64,000 nt of DNA, taken from contig NZ_CP054918.1 of NCBI RefSeq assembly GCF_013364195.1, positions 5,879,001 through 5,943,000 on the forward strand, read 5' to 3'. The notes under the pieces were generated by a model that was given only the letters and a program-made list of their open reading frames with translations, did no database searches and had not been told where the DNA came from. The DNA is from Streptomyces sp. NA04227. GTDB taxonomy: Bacteria; Actinomycetota; Actinomycetes; Streptomycetales; Streptomycetaceae. The translations under genes and the position numbers were made by a program. Positions 48,497 to 57,187 of the stretch are shown piece after piece. How positions within the stretch are numbered: position 1 is the first letter of the stretch; every line of letters begins with the position of its first letter.

Positions 48497-48820
48497 ATGC
48501 ACATCAGGGGCGACCACGCCGAGCTGGTCGTCGGGGGCCGCCTCGATGTCCGCACCGCGGCGGACGCCCGGACCGCCCTGCACTCGGCCTTGGACGAGGG
48601 CACCGGGGATCTGCTCCTCGACCTGTCCGGGCTCACGTCCTGGGACGCCGCCGGGCTCGGCGTCATCATGGGCGCGCACCGGCGCGCCGGGCGCTGCGGC
48701 CGCAGGCTGGTGCTGCGCGGCGTACCGCTGCAGATGCAGCGCCTGCTCGTCGCGACCCGGCTGCACCGCATCCTCGCCATCGAGGGCGGCATCGTGACCG
48801 AGGCCCTGCCCCGCGTCTGA
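48497..48820 (+). CDS. STAS-domain protein, anti-sigma-factor-antagonist-like but lacking the phosphorylation serine
   Basis: 107 residues, a single STAS domain (HIRGDHAELVVGGRLDVRTAADARTALHSAL...). In SpoIIAA/BldG-type antagonists the switch serine lies in DSSG; here the block is LDLSGLTSWDAAGLGVIMG, with Ala at both serine positions. The protein therefore cannot be controlled by the usual anti-sigma kinase phosphorylation. It may be a permanently active antagonist or a structural STAS module. The ATG at 48497 has GGGAGCG upstream. No kinase or sigma gene is adjacent. Confidence 0.85.
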   Translation: MHIRGDHAELVVGGRLDVRTAADARTALHSALDEGTGDLLLDLSGLTSWDAAGLGVIMGAHRRAGRCGRRLVLRGVPLQMQRLLVATRLHRILAIEGGIVTEALPRV

Positions 48821-49349
48821 GCGCGCGCCGCGACCCGGCCGCGTCCGGGCGGTCGCCCGCCCGTGATTTCCGGGTGCGACGGTTCGTGGCCGACCGCGGA
48901 CAGCGGTGGTCCGTCGCGTACGAAGCATGCCGTGCCCGTCCACCGGCCCCGTCCACCGGCCCTTGGGGCGACGCGGGCGAAAAGGTACGCACGTTCGTTT
49001 CCGGAGTCTTCGTGACGTCCCGGACCCGGTGGTACCCCACTGGTGCGCCGGGTGCCCGGGACCGTCTAGGGTGCCCTGGCCCGCACGAATGCGCCACGGC
49101 CTGAAGGGTGGGCACCGGAACGAAAACGGCAGCTGGGGGGTTGCCCGGTGGACCCCCGTAGTGTGCCACCCGGTAACCCCCCATTCGCGCACTGGGCCTT
49201 TTCTCGGACCAGGCAGGTCGAGCGGTTCGGGTCGGCAGCGGCGGTTCGGGTCAGCCCGTCCGCCCCGCCCCCTCTCCGTTCGGCCGGCCGGGTTTCGGCA
49301 GGGCCCCGGTACCGGACGCTCGGCACACAAAGCTTTGGGGGCTTTGCAC
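48821..49349 (+). promoter_or_regulatory. 529-base leader/promoter region with long hairpin
   Basis: No gene is seen. A -10-like TAGGGT lies near 49068-49073. A large imperfect hairpin follows: 49135-49151 pairs with 49166-49182 over 17 positions with two mismatches (GGGGGGTT...GGTGG against CCACC...AACCCCCC). The hairpin would lie in the leader RNA of the following large gene, about 170 bases before its start. Confidence 0.5.
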
Positions 49350-51902
49350 ATGGATCCGCACGACGGCGAACTCGAGGAGCACGGCGAGGAGTCGGCTTCC
49401 CGCCGCGCCCAGCCCCGTGATCCGCTGGCGCCCGACTTCGGGCAGCCCGCCCAGGCCCCCGCCCGGATGGCGCGCGTGGTCAGCGGCGAGTACCTGGTCA
49501 CCGTGAACCCCGTGGACGGCAGCGAGATCGAGCTGTGCCCGCCCGGCGCCCGGCCCGAGCGCCCCGTGAAGCTCACCCCCGCCGAACGGGCCGCCGCCGC
49601 GCCACTGCCGGAGCGGCCCGCCGCGCCACTGCTCCAGCGCGAGGAGGAGCGCGAGCGGCTCGGACGGCTGCTCGCGCAGGGCCGCTCGGTACGGCTGACC
49701 GGAGCCCCGGGCTCGGGCCGCAGCAGCCTGCTCGACCAGGTCGCCGAGGACTGCGCGCAGCTCGCGCCGGACGGAGTGGTCCGCCTCGGCGGCCGCCAGC
49801 GCGGCGCCCAGGACCTCTGGTACGACCTGTTCGCCGCCGTGTACGGGGGCGCGGGGCACCGTCCCGACCGGGGCCCGCTGCTGGAGCTCCTCCAGGACAT
49901 CGGCGCGGTGGTCGTCCTGGACGACCTCGAACTCGGCGGCGCCGCCCTCGACGAACTCCTCGCCGCCGCGCCCGAGTGCGCCTTCCTGCTCGCGGCCGGT
50001 CCCGAGATACCCGCGCCGTCCGCGACGTCGGGTGTCGAGGAGGTCGTCCTCGGCGGACTCGACCGTGCGGGCGGCCTGGAACTCCTGGAGAGCCGTATCG
50101 GCCGCCGCCTCACCGAGGAGGAGGCCACCTGGGCGGGCGACCTGTGGTTCGAGTCCGAGGGACTGCCGCTGCGCTTCGTACAGGCGGCCGCCCTGCTGCG
50201 GCAGCGCGACCGGCTGCTCGCGGGCCCGGCCGAGACCGACGCGCAGGGCAATCCGCTTCCCCCGGAGGTCGACGCGTACGGCGTGCCCCTCCCGCCGGAG
50301 GACGCCGTGTTCGCCGCGCCGGTACCGATGCCCAGCCTCGCCGAGGGCGCCGCGCCGGTCGCCCTGCTCGCGTCCCGGCTGAGCGACTCGGCCCGCGAGA
50401 CCCTGCGGATCGCCGTCGTGCTCGGCGGCGAGGTCCCGCACCCGTCCCATCTGCCCGCACTGGTCGGGGACACGCACGCGGACGCCGCCATGGCCGAACT
50501 CACCGAAGCCGCCCTGGTGTTGGTGACCGGCGGCAGTCACCGGCTCGCGCCCGGCGTGCTCGGCCAGCTCGTCGCCGCCGGGTACACCGGGACCGCCGAG
50601 GAAGCGGCCGCCCGGGCGCACACCGCGGCCCAGTACTACGCCTGGTGGTCCGGGCACCCCTCCGTCGACCCGGCACGGGTGGCCGCCGAGTCGGCCGCCC
50701 TGCTCGCCGCGCTCGCGGCCGTGGTCCCGGCGCCCGGCAGCGCCCCGCGCACCGAGGAGGGCGCCCAGCACGTCTCGGTCGCCCTCGCCCGTACGGCGGC
50801 GCCCGCGCTCGCCGCCGCCCTCGAATGGGGCGCCTGGGAACGCCTGTTGCGCTCCGGACAGGAGGCCGCCCGGCTGACCGGCGAGGTCGCCGAGGACGCC
50901 TACTTCCACCACGAGCTGGGCGTGCTCGCGCTGTGTACGGGCCACCCGGACCGGGCCCGTACCGAGCTGGAGGCCTCCATCGGCCTGCGCGGCGCGCTCT
51001 CCGACAAGCGCGGCACCGTCGCCGGGCGCCGCGCCCTCGCGCTCGTCGCCGACCGCACCGGAAGCCTGCCGCCGGTACTCCAACTCCCGCCGGACGACCG
51101 GACGGTGGCGCTCCAGGTGCCCCGTCGCGGCGAGCCGAAGGCCACCCCCGCCACCCCCGCTTTCGGACTTCCGCGTCCCGCCGAGCCGGACGAGACCCCG
51201 CTCGAACCGATCACCCTGGTGGCCCGCGACAGCGGCAGCGCCTCGGCCTCGGCGGCCGCCCGGTCCGGTACGGAGGACGACGGGCGGCGGCGCGGCGGGT
51301 TCCTGGGCGGTGCCCGGCGCAACCTGGTCGGCGCGGGCGCGGGCGTACTCCTGGTCGCCGTACTCGGCACCGTGGTCGCCCTCGGCACCCTCTCGGACGG
51401 CGAGGACACCCCCGGCAAGGTCTCCACCAACCCGTCGGCCACCGAGCAGCCGGGCGAGCCGAGCTTCCCCGAGGACACCGAGCTCACCGAGTCCCCGAGC
51501 GCGCCCGTCGAGGAGCCCCCCACCTCGCAGAGCCCCACGCCGAGCGAGTCCACCTCGCCGACGCCGAGCGAGACCCAATCGCAGAGCCCCACGCCCAGTG
51601 AGACGCGGACCTCCGAGCCGCCCACCACCTCGGCACCCCCGTCGACCTCCAACCCGCCGACCACCTCGGCACCCCCCACCACCAAGCCCCCGACCACCAA
51701 GCCGCCCACCACCGACCCGGAGACCACCCCGCCGACCACCACCCCCGGCGAACCCGGCACCTCCGACTCGGCCAGTGGTCCCACGACGCCCCAGGCGAGT
51801 GCTTCCCTGCCGACCCGGACGGCACCGGGGGACGGTGAGACGCAGCCGACCACCGAGGCGGCGGGGGCGGGGTCCGGCTCGGAGTCCGAGACCCTGGCCT
51901 GA
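49350..51902 (+). CDS. Membrane-anchored STAND-like P-loop ATPase with long Ser/Thr/Pro-rich exterior tail
   Basis: 850 residues from ATG 49350. After a charged N-terminus, a P-loop GAPGSGRSS (118-126) has Arg124 where Walker A requires Lys. Walker B-like GAVVVLDDLELGG follows near 190, then a long alpha-helical region (to about 590) resembling the winged-helix and TPR parts of STAND regulators (GLPLRFVQAAALLRQRDRLL; AEDAYFHHELGVLALCTGHPDRARTEL). A single membrane helix (about 660-682) leads to about 165 residues made almost wholly of S, T, P and E (TPSESTSPTPSETQS...PPTTKPPTT). Orientation is inferred as ATPase inside, tail outside. The family is common in Streptomyces but its role is unknown to me. 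Confidence 0.75.
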   Translation: MDPHDGELEEHGEESASRRAQPRDPLAPDFGQPAQAPARMARVVSGEYLVTVNPVDGSEIELCPPGARPERPVKLTPAERAAAAPLPERPAAPLLQREEERERLGRLLAQGRSVRLTGAPGSGRSSLLDQVAEDCAQLAPDGVVRLGGRQRGAQDLWYDLFAAVYGGAGHRPDRGPLLELLQDIGAVVVLDDLELGGAALDELLAAAPECAFLLAAGPEIPAPSATSGVEEVVLGGLDRAGGLELLESRIGRRLTEEEATWAGDLWFESEGLPLRFVQAAALLRQRDRLLAGPAETDAQGNPLPPEVDAYGVPLPPEDAVFAAPVPMPSLAEGAAPVALLASRLSDSARETLRIAVVLGGEVPHPSHLPALVGDTHADAAMAELTEAALVLVTGGSHRLAPGVLGQLVAAGYTGTAEEAAARAHTAAQYYAWWSGHPSVDPARVAAESAALLAALAAVVPAPGSAPRTEEGAQHVSVALARTAAPALAAALEWGAWERLLRSGQEAARLTGEVAEDAYFHHELGVLALCTGHPDRARTELEASIGLRGALSDKRGTVAGRRALALVADRTGSLPPVLQLPPDDRTVALQVPRRGEPKATPATPAFGLPRPAEPDETPLEPITLVARDSGSASASAAARSGTEDDGRRRGGFLGGARRNLVGAGAGVLLVAVLGTVVALGTLSDGEDTPGKVSTNPSATEQPGEPSFPEDTELTESPSAPVEEPPTSQSPTPSESTSPTPSETQSQSPTPSETRTSEPPTTSAPPSTSNPPTTSAPPTTKPPTTKPPTTDPETTPPTTTPGEPGTSDSASGPTTPQASASLPTRTAPGDGETQPTTEAAGAGSGSESETLA

Positions 51903-51923
51903 CGTGGCTGCGTGCGCCCGGCC

Positions 51924-53147
51924 TCACGTCACATACGTGAACTCGGGCAGCGCCAGCGCCGAATGGGCCGGTCGCCCCTGAGAGGCGGGCCTGGCGCGCA
52001 GGTCGCGCAGCATGGCGTTGCGCTGCTCCAGGGCCCGAGCGGTGGTCGGGAAGAGGGTGGCGTCGCCCGTGCCGACCTGATCCTGATTCAGGGTCACGAA
52101 CTCGCGGGTCGAGTGTTCGTAGGCGACGAAGCCCGCGGCGTGGTCCCGGCCGGCGAGGGACGCGGCGAGCATGTAGGCGCCGACGAGCGCGAGGCTGGTG
52201 CCCTGTCCGGTGAGGAACGAGGGTGCGTACGCGGCGTCGCCCACCAGCGCGACCCTGCCGCTGGACCAGCGGGGCATACGGATCTGGCTGACCGAGTCGA
52301 AGAACAGGTCGTGCGCGTCGCGCAGCGCCGCGAGCAGGCCCGGCACCTCCCACCCCGCGTCGGCGAAGACCCCGGCGACCAGGTCCCGTTGGGCGCACGG
52401 GTCGCGGAACGCGTCGAACGGCGGCTCCGGGCGAGCGAAGTTCAGGAGGGCGTGTACGGCGTCGCTGTCCTCCACGGCGTAGAGCGCCGCGGCCCTGCCC
52501 GGGACGTTCCACAGCACGACCTCCCGGCGGAGCCCGAAGGTGTTGGGCATGGTGAACCCGGCGAAGCAGTATCCGAGATACCGGTGGAACGGCCTTTCGG
52601 GGCCGAACGCCAACGCGCGGGTACGGGAGTGCAGACCGTCCGCCCCGACCACCATGTCGAACCTGCGCCTGGCGCCCCCGCGGAAGAGGACGTCGACGCC
52701 GTGGCCGGAGGACTGGTCGAGGGTGTCGAGGGAGTCGTCGAACAGGAACTCCACGTCGTCGCGGACCGCCGCGTACAGGGCGCCGGTCAGATCCCCGCGC
52801 CGTACCTCCAGGTCCTCACCCGCGACACCGCCGGTGAGGGCGTGCGGGTCGAGTGAGGCCACCTCGCCGCCGTCCGCGTCGAGGAAGGTCAGCCTGCGCA
52901 GATCGATGTGCGCCTCCCGCAGCCTCGGCAGGATGCCCATCCGCCGGACGACCTCGAGTGCGGTGCCGCGTACGTCGACGGGATAGCCGCCGCTGCGCAC
53001 CGCGCCCGCCTTCTCGACCACCGTGACCGCGAACCCGTGGCGGTTCAGCCAGAACGCGAGGGCGGGCCCCGCGACGCCGGCCCCGGATATCAGGACCGTG
53101 CGCCGCGGTCCGGTGCGCAGGTCCCTCGACGAATCGGTGCGGGTCAT
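51924..53147 (-). CDS. FAD-dependent aromatic-hydroxylase-type monooxygenase
   Basis: 407 residues. The dinucleotide motif VLISGAGVAGPALAFWLNRHGFAVTVVEK at the N-terminus, the DG motif MVVGADGLHSRTR, and the GD motif GRVALVGDAAYAPSFLTGQGTSLALVGAYMLA are all present, as in PHBH-fold hydroxylases, the group that includes TetX-like drug-modifying enzymes. The ATG at 53147 overlaps the MFS gene stop (ATGA). With an adjacent exporter and a divergent TetR regulator, a detoxification role is likely, but the substrate is unknown. Confidence 0.88.
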   Translation of the reverse strand: MTRTDSSRDLRTGPRRTVLISGAGVAGPALAFWLNRHGFAVTVVEKAGAVRSGGYPVDVRGTALEVVRRMGILPRLREAHIDLRRLTFLDADGGEVASLDPHALTGGVAGEDLEVRRGDLTGALYAAVRDDVEFLFDDSLDTLDQSSGHGVDVLFRGGARRRFDMVVGADGLHSRTRALAFGPERPFHRYLGYCFAGFTMPNTFGLRREVVLWNVPGRAAALYAVEDSDAVHALLNFARPEPPFDAFRDPCAQRDLVAGVFADAGWEVPGLLAALRDAHDLFFDSVSQIRMPRWSSGRVALVGDAAYAPSFLTGQGTSLALVGAYMLAASLAGRDHAAGFVAYEHSTREFVTLNQDQVGTGDATLFPTTARALEQRNAMLRDLRARPASQGRPAHSALALPEFTYVT

Positions 53148-54550
53148 GCCTTGGCTCCTTTGGGCAGGGTGCGGGTGATGAGCAGGGACAGCGCCGTGAC
53201 GACGGCTGCTGTGACGAAGCCGGCGACGAAGGCCGATTCGTCCGGGACATCCGATCCGGAGGGGGTTCCGGCGGCGAGGAGGGCGCCGCTGAGCTGCACG
53301 CCCACGGCGTAGCCGGTCACGCGGGTCACCAGGACCAGGCTGGTGGCGATGCCGGTGTCGCTCCGGTCGACGGACACGGCGGTGCTGGTCACCATCGCCG
53401 TGACGCACAGGCCGTTGGCGAGCGCGATCAGCATCTTGCCGATGACCAGGTGCCAGATCGCGGTGTGTACGGCGGCCAGGGCGAGCAGCGCGACGACCAG
53501 GAGGACGATCCCGTTGACGACCACGGCACGCGAGCCGAGGCGCCGCGCCCCGATCCCGCTGAGCGGCCCGGCCAGCGAGGCGGCCACGGCGCCGGGCAGC
53601 AGGATGAAGCCGATCTCGGTGGCGCTCGCCCCGAAGCCGTGCTCGGCGTCCTCCAGCGAGAGGAGCTGCGGAACGAGATGGACCGCCATCGCGGTACCGG
53701 CGCAGATCGTGAACGTCAGCACGCACGACTTCCACACCGCGGGCAGGGCGAGCATGCGCAGATCGACCATCGGCGCGGCCGCCCGACGCTCCACGGCGAC
53801 CCATCCGGTCCCGAACGCGGCCAGGAGCACGACGAGGACGCCGAGTACGAGCGGTTGCGAGCCCGCCTCGGGTGCCAGCAGGAGGACGAGCATGAGCGTG
53901 ACCAGCGTCCCGCTCAGCAGACCCAGACCGGGCCAGTCGACCCCGGAGCCGTCCGACCGGCCCGGCGGATCGTGCGGTATCAGCCTGTTCACAAGGACGG
54001 TGGACCCGATGACCGCCATCGTCGGCAGCGCGAACATCCAGTGCCGGGACAGCCCTTCGGCCACCGGCCCGGCCGACAGCGTGCCCGCCATCCCGCCCCC
54101 GACGAACAGCCCGCTGACCACCCCGATGGCCACCTTCGCCTCGCTCGCGGGCAGATGGGCGCGCACCAGGATGAACGACAGCGGCAGCGCGCCCACCATC
54201 GCCCCTTGCAGCACCTGACCGAGCAGCAGCACCGGCAGGTTGGGCGCCATGGCGGACACCAGACCACCGGCACAGACCACCGCCATCAGCCGGATCAGGA
54301 CCCGTTTTCCGCCGTAGCGGTCGCCGAACTTGCCCGCGACCGGGGTGACGAGCGCGCCGGTGATGAGCAGCACGACGCTGAGTAACGCCCCTTCGGAGGT
54401 GCTCATGTCCAGTTCGCGCTGCAGAAGCGGAAGCGTCGGTGTCACCACCGACTCCAGGGCACCGGTGGCGACGGCCAGCGCGCCCAGGGCCCAGACAGCG
54501 GCCTTGCCGATGCGAACCGGGGGAGGGGGAGGAGCCAGAGTCGCGGTCAT
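53144..54550 (-). CDS. MFS drug-efflux-type transporter (DHA2-like)
   Basis: 468 residues with about 14 membrane helices. The motif A region is GKFGDRYGGKRVLIRLM, and a proline/glycine-rich helix 5 is present. The DHA2 group exports drugs by proton antiport. ATG 54550 (MTATLAPPPPPVRIG) has AAAGGACC upstream; the longer frame lacks support. It is first gene of a two-gene operon with the monooxygenase, read away from the TetR gene. Confidence 0.9.
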   Translation of the reverse strand: MTATLAPPPPPVRIGKAAVWALGALAVATGALESVVTPTLPLLQRELDMSTSEGALLSVVLLITGALVTPVAGKFGDRYGGKRVLIRLMAVVCAGGLVSAMAPNLPVLLLGQVLQGAMVGALPLSFILVRAHLPASEAKVAIGVVSGLFVGGGMAGTLSAGPVAEGLSRHWMFALPTMAVIGSTVLVNRLIPHDPPGRSDGSGVDWPGLGLLSGTLVTLMLVLLLAPEAGSQPLVLGVLVVLLAAFGTGWVAVERRAAAPMVDLRMLALPAVWKSCVLTFTICAGTAMAVHLVPQLLSLEDAEHGFGASATEIGFILLPGAVAASLAGPLSGIGARRLGSRAVVVNGIVLLVVALLALAAVHTAIWHLVIGKMLIALANGLCVTAMVTSTAVSVDRSDTGIATSLVLVTRVTGYAVGVQLSGALLAAGTPSGSDVPDESAFVAGFVTAAVVTALSLLITRTLPKGAKA

Positions 54551-54875
54551 GGTGGTCCTTTCCGTCAGTGCCGGGCGAGCAAGGGTCGGCCGTCCGCGTG
54601 GTGCTGCCGCTTCCGCCGCGCCCGGCGCGGACACAGCGGCCCTTCACGCGGGGCGCGGTGTGCGTGGTGGTGCGTGTGGTGGGCGTGCGTCGTGGAGGGT
54701 CGGGTCGGAGGGAGTCCGTCGCGGTCCGATGCAGCCCGACGGGTGAACTCGTCGAAGGGGTAAGCGAGTTGGCGAGTTGGCATAGGCGCGGTCGCTGGGC
54801 GAGGCGGGGCGGCGAGTGCGGCCGCTCATAAAAACTACACTACACCGTGCAGTGTAGAACCGCTAGGATGGGCTC
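54551..54875. promoter_or_regulatory. Divergent MFS/TetR control region with 23-base palindrome
   Basis: A palindrome at 54835-54857 has arms CTACACTACAC and GTGCAGTGTAG around a central C, matching at 10 of 11 positions, a very good TetR-family operator. It overlaps the region just upstream of a -10-like TAGGAT at 54864-54869. The TetR ATG at 54876 is only six bases after that, so its mRNA is probably leaderless. The rest (54551-54830) has no clear feature. Confidence 0.75.
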
Positions 54876-55523
54876 ATGCCGACGACGAAGACACCGACGA
54901 CCAAGACACTGCGCGAGGGGTCCACCCGGAAGCGGGCCGCCATCCTCACCGCGGCCCGGGAGCTGTTCCTCGCCGACGGCTTCGACCGGTCCAGCGTCGA
55001 CGCGATCGCCGCCCGGGCCGAGGTCTCCAAGAGGACGGTCTACGACTACTTCGGCGACAAGCAGACGCTGCTGCGCGCGGTCGTCGACGACGTCGGCGAG
55101 TCGATGATCACCACGATCCGGCGCACTCTCGACGACACCCTCACCGACCTCGCCGAGGACACCGACCTCGAAGGCGCCCTGGTCACGTTCTCGATGCGCA
55201 TCGCGACCGACATGCTCGGCTCGGCGGAGTACGCGACGCTGCAACGACTGGTCCGCGCGGAGTCCGGCCACCTGCCGCACCGGGGCTACAACTCCATGGC
55301 CGACACCCCCGACGAGGCGGTCGCCGAGCGGTTCGCCGCCCTCGGCGAGGCCGGGCTGCTCGACGTCCCCGACCCCCGGCTCGCGGCCGACCAGTTCATC
55401 GCGCTGACCTTCGGCGTCGCGCTGGACAGGCTCGGTTCCGCGAACGCCACGGAGGACGCCCGCGTCCGGCCGCTCATCGTCGCGGGAGTGCGAACCTTCC
55501 TCCGGGCGTACCGCACGACGTAG
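54876..55523 (+). CDS. TetR-family transcriptional repressor
   Basis: 215 residues. The N-terminal HTH (about 17-63) is RKRAAILTAARELFLADGFDRSSVDAIAARAEVSKRTVYDYFGDKQTLL. The C-terminal ligand domain resembles the AefR-type group (EYATLQRLVRAESGHLP). It probably represses both itself and the divergent MFS-monooxygenase operon through the palindrome at 54835-54857. No ribosome site precedes the ATG, in keeping with leaderless translation. Confidence 0.9.
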   Translation: MPTTKTPTTKTLREGSTRKRAAILTAARELFLADGFDRSSVDAIAARAEVSKRTVYDYFGDKQTLLRAVVDDVGESMITTIRRTLDDTLTDLAEDTDLEGALVTFSMRIATDMLGSAEYATLQRLVRAESGHLPHRGYNSMADTPDEAVAERFAALGEAGLLDVPDPRLAADQFIALTFGVALDRLGSANATEDARVRPLIVAGVRTFLRAYRTT

Positions 55524-55686
55524 GAAAGCCCGGCGTCCGGCTGTGCGAGAAGTCCTGGCCTCCCGCCGTTCCGTCCATGGCCGTGCTCCGGACGCACTTC
55601 ACACACTGGGCATCCCCCCGCGCACGTCGCGCAGTTGACGTGTGCGGCGCGCTTCTCGCGTGCCCCGACCCAGAGGTGGATGCCGC

Positions 55687-57015
55687 ATGTCCCCACACCG
55701 CTCTCCTCAGCACCGCGACGCCGCACAGCCCGCACCGACGACAGGGCGCGCGGCACCGCACCGCCGCTGGGCGGTACCCATCGCCGCGCTCGCGGTACTG
55801 GCGACCTCGACCGTGACGGCCGTACAGGTCTCGGCGACCGAGGCAGCCGAGGCCGCCGTATCCCGCACCACGGCCGTGACCGCGTCAGTGACCAAGGCCA
55901 CGGACAACGGACTCGGCAGCACCCCACAAATGGGGTGGAACAGCTGGAACGCCTACCACTGCGACATCGACGAGGACAAGATCAAGGCGGCGGCCGACCG
56001 CGTCGTCGCACTCGGCCTGCGCGACGCGGGCTACGAGTACATCAACATCGACGACTGCTGGCAGGAGCCCGAGCGCGACGCCGAGGGCGCCCTGGTCGCC
56101 GACTCCGAGCGATTCCCCGGCGGAATCAAGGCACTTGCCGACTACGTCCACGCACGCGGCCTCAAGCTCGGCATCTACGCCACCCCGGGCAGCCGGACCT
56201 GCGCGAACATCTGGGACGGCTACCCGGGACGGCTCGGCAGCCTCGGGCACGAGGAGCAGGACGCGCGCACCTTCGCCGCATGGGGCGTGGACTACCTCAA
56301 GTACGACTGGTGCCGGGCCGACGAGGACGGTGTCGAGGAACAGACCGCCTTCACCAAGATGCGCCACGCGCTCGACGCGACCGGCCGCCCCATGCTCTAC
56401 AGCATCCACGCCGAGCCGGAACTGCCGGTCGACCCCTGGCGCCCCGACGTGGCCCACTCCTGGCGCACCACCGTCGACATCCGCGACACCTGGGCCAGCA
56501 TGCTCGACAACTTCAAGAAGTCCGTCCCGCAGGCCGAGTTCGCCGGTCCCGGCCACTGGAACGACCCCGACATGCTGGAGGTCGGCAACTCGGGCATGAC
56601 GGACACCGAGTACCGCAGCCACTTCAGCCTGTGGGCGATGATGGCCGCGCCGATGCTCGTCGGCACCGACCTCGCGAAGGCGGACGCGGCGACCGTGGAG
56701 ATCCTCGCCAACAAGGAGGTCCTCGCCGTCGACCAGGACCGCCTCGGCAAGCAGGGCACGGTACTCGCGAGCGAGAAAGGCGGCTGGATCCTGGTACGCG
56801 AACTCGCCGACGGGGACCGGGCGGTGGCCCTGTTCAACGAGTCCGGCACCGCACGGGAACTGACCACCACGGCACGGGCCGCGGGGTTGCCCGACGCGGA
56901 CACCTACCGTCTGCGCGACGTATGGCGCCACCGCACCTCGGTCACCAAGGGCCGTATCGGCGCGACGGTACCCGCGCACGGAACGGTGATGTTCCGGGTG
57001 AGCGCGGGGAGTTGA
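55687..57015 (+). CDS. Secreted GH27 alpha-galactosidase
   Basis: 442 residues. An export signal with a long basic lead (about 1-50) is followed by a GH27 barrel: LGSTPQMGWNSWNAYHCDI, YEYINIDDCWQ, LKLGIYATPGSRTC, and the nucleophile Asp in DYLKYDWC. The second catalytic Asp is in the SWRTTVDIRDTW segment, and GHWNDPDMLEVGNSGMT and FSLWAMMAAPMLVGTDL follow. A C-terminal beta-sandwich ends the protein, with no carbohydrate-binding module. It removes terminal alpha-galactose. ATG 55687 has GAGGTGG upstream; ATG 55642 adds 15 residues with no better site. Confidence 0.9.
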   Translation: MSPHRSPQHRDAAQPAPTTGRAAPHRRWAVPIAALAVLATSTVTAVQVSATEAAEAAVSRTTAVTASVTKATDNGLGSTPQMGWNSWNAYHCDIDEDKIKAAADRVVALGLRDAGYEYINIDDCWQEPERDAEGALVADSERFPGGIKALADYVHARGLKLGIYATPGSRTCANIWDGYPGRLGSLGHEEQDARTFAAWGVDYLKYDWCRADEDGVEEQTAFTKMRHALDATGRPMLYSIHAEPELPVDPWRPDVAHSWRTTVDIRDTWASMLDNFKKSVPQAEFAGPGHWNDPDMLEVGNSGMTDTEYRSHFSLWAMMAAPMLVGTDLAKADAATVEILANKEVLAVDQDRLGKQGTVLASEKGGWILVRELADGDRAVALFNESGTARELTTTARAAGLPDADTYRLRDVWRHRTSVTKGRIGATVPAHGTVMFRVSAGS

Positions 57016-57060
57016 GCCGGGGACGGGGAGGAACGCGGCGGATGTGAGGGACCGAACCGG

Positions 57061-57091
57061 TCCGGGGCCCGGCCACCTGCCGGGCCCCGGA
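57061..57091 (+). terminator. Terminator after alpha-galactosidase gene
   Basis: Perfect 13-base arms TCCGGGGCCCGGC and GCCGGGCCCCGGA around CACCT, 46 bases after the stop. Confidence 0.8.
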
Positions 57092-57110
57092 CCGGGGGTT
57101 CGCTCCTCTT

Positions 57111-57137
57111 GCCGTACGGGCCGTACGGGCCGTACGG
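57111..57137. repeat. Three tandem 9-base repeats
   Basis: GCCGTACGG is repeated exactly three times between the terminator and the end of nucS. It is palindromic in its core (CCGTACGG). No function is apparent. Confidence 0.8.
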
Positions 57138-57187
57138 ACCGACTTCCCGGCAGCGACGTACGCCGGGCGTGCCGGGGCCGGTGTCCC

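Noticed and set aside
51924..54647. Single 907-codon minus-strand protein joining the monooxygenase with upstream sequence
   Set aside because: Only the last 407 codons show family motifs. The rest lies antiphase to the MFS gene, and the ATGA overlap at 53144 gives a natural start.
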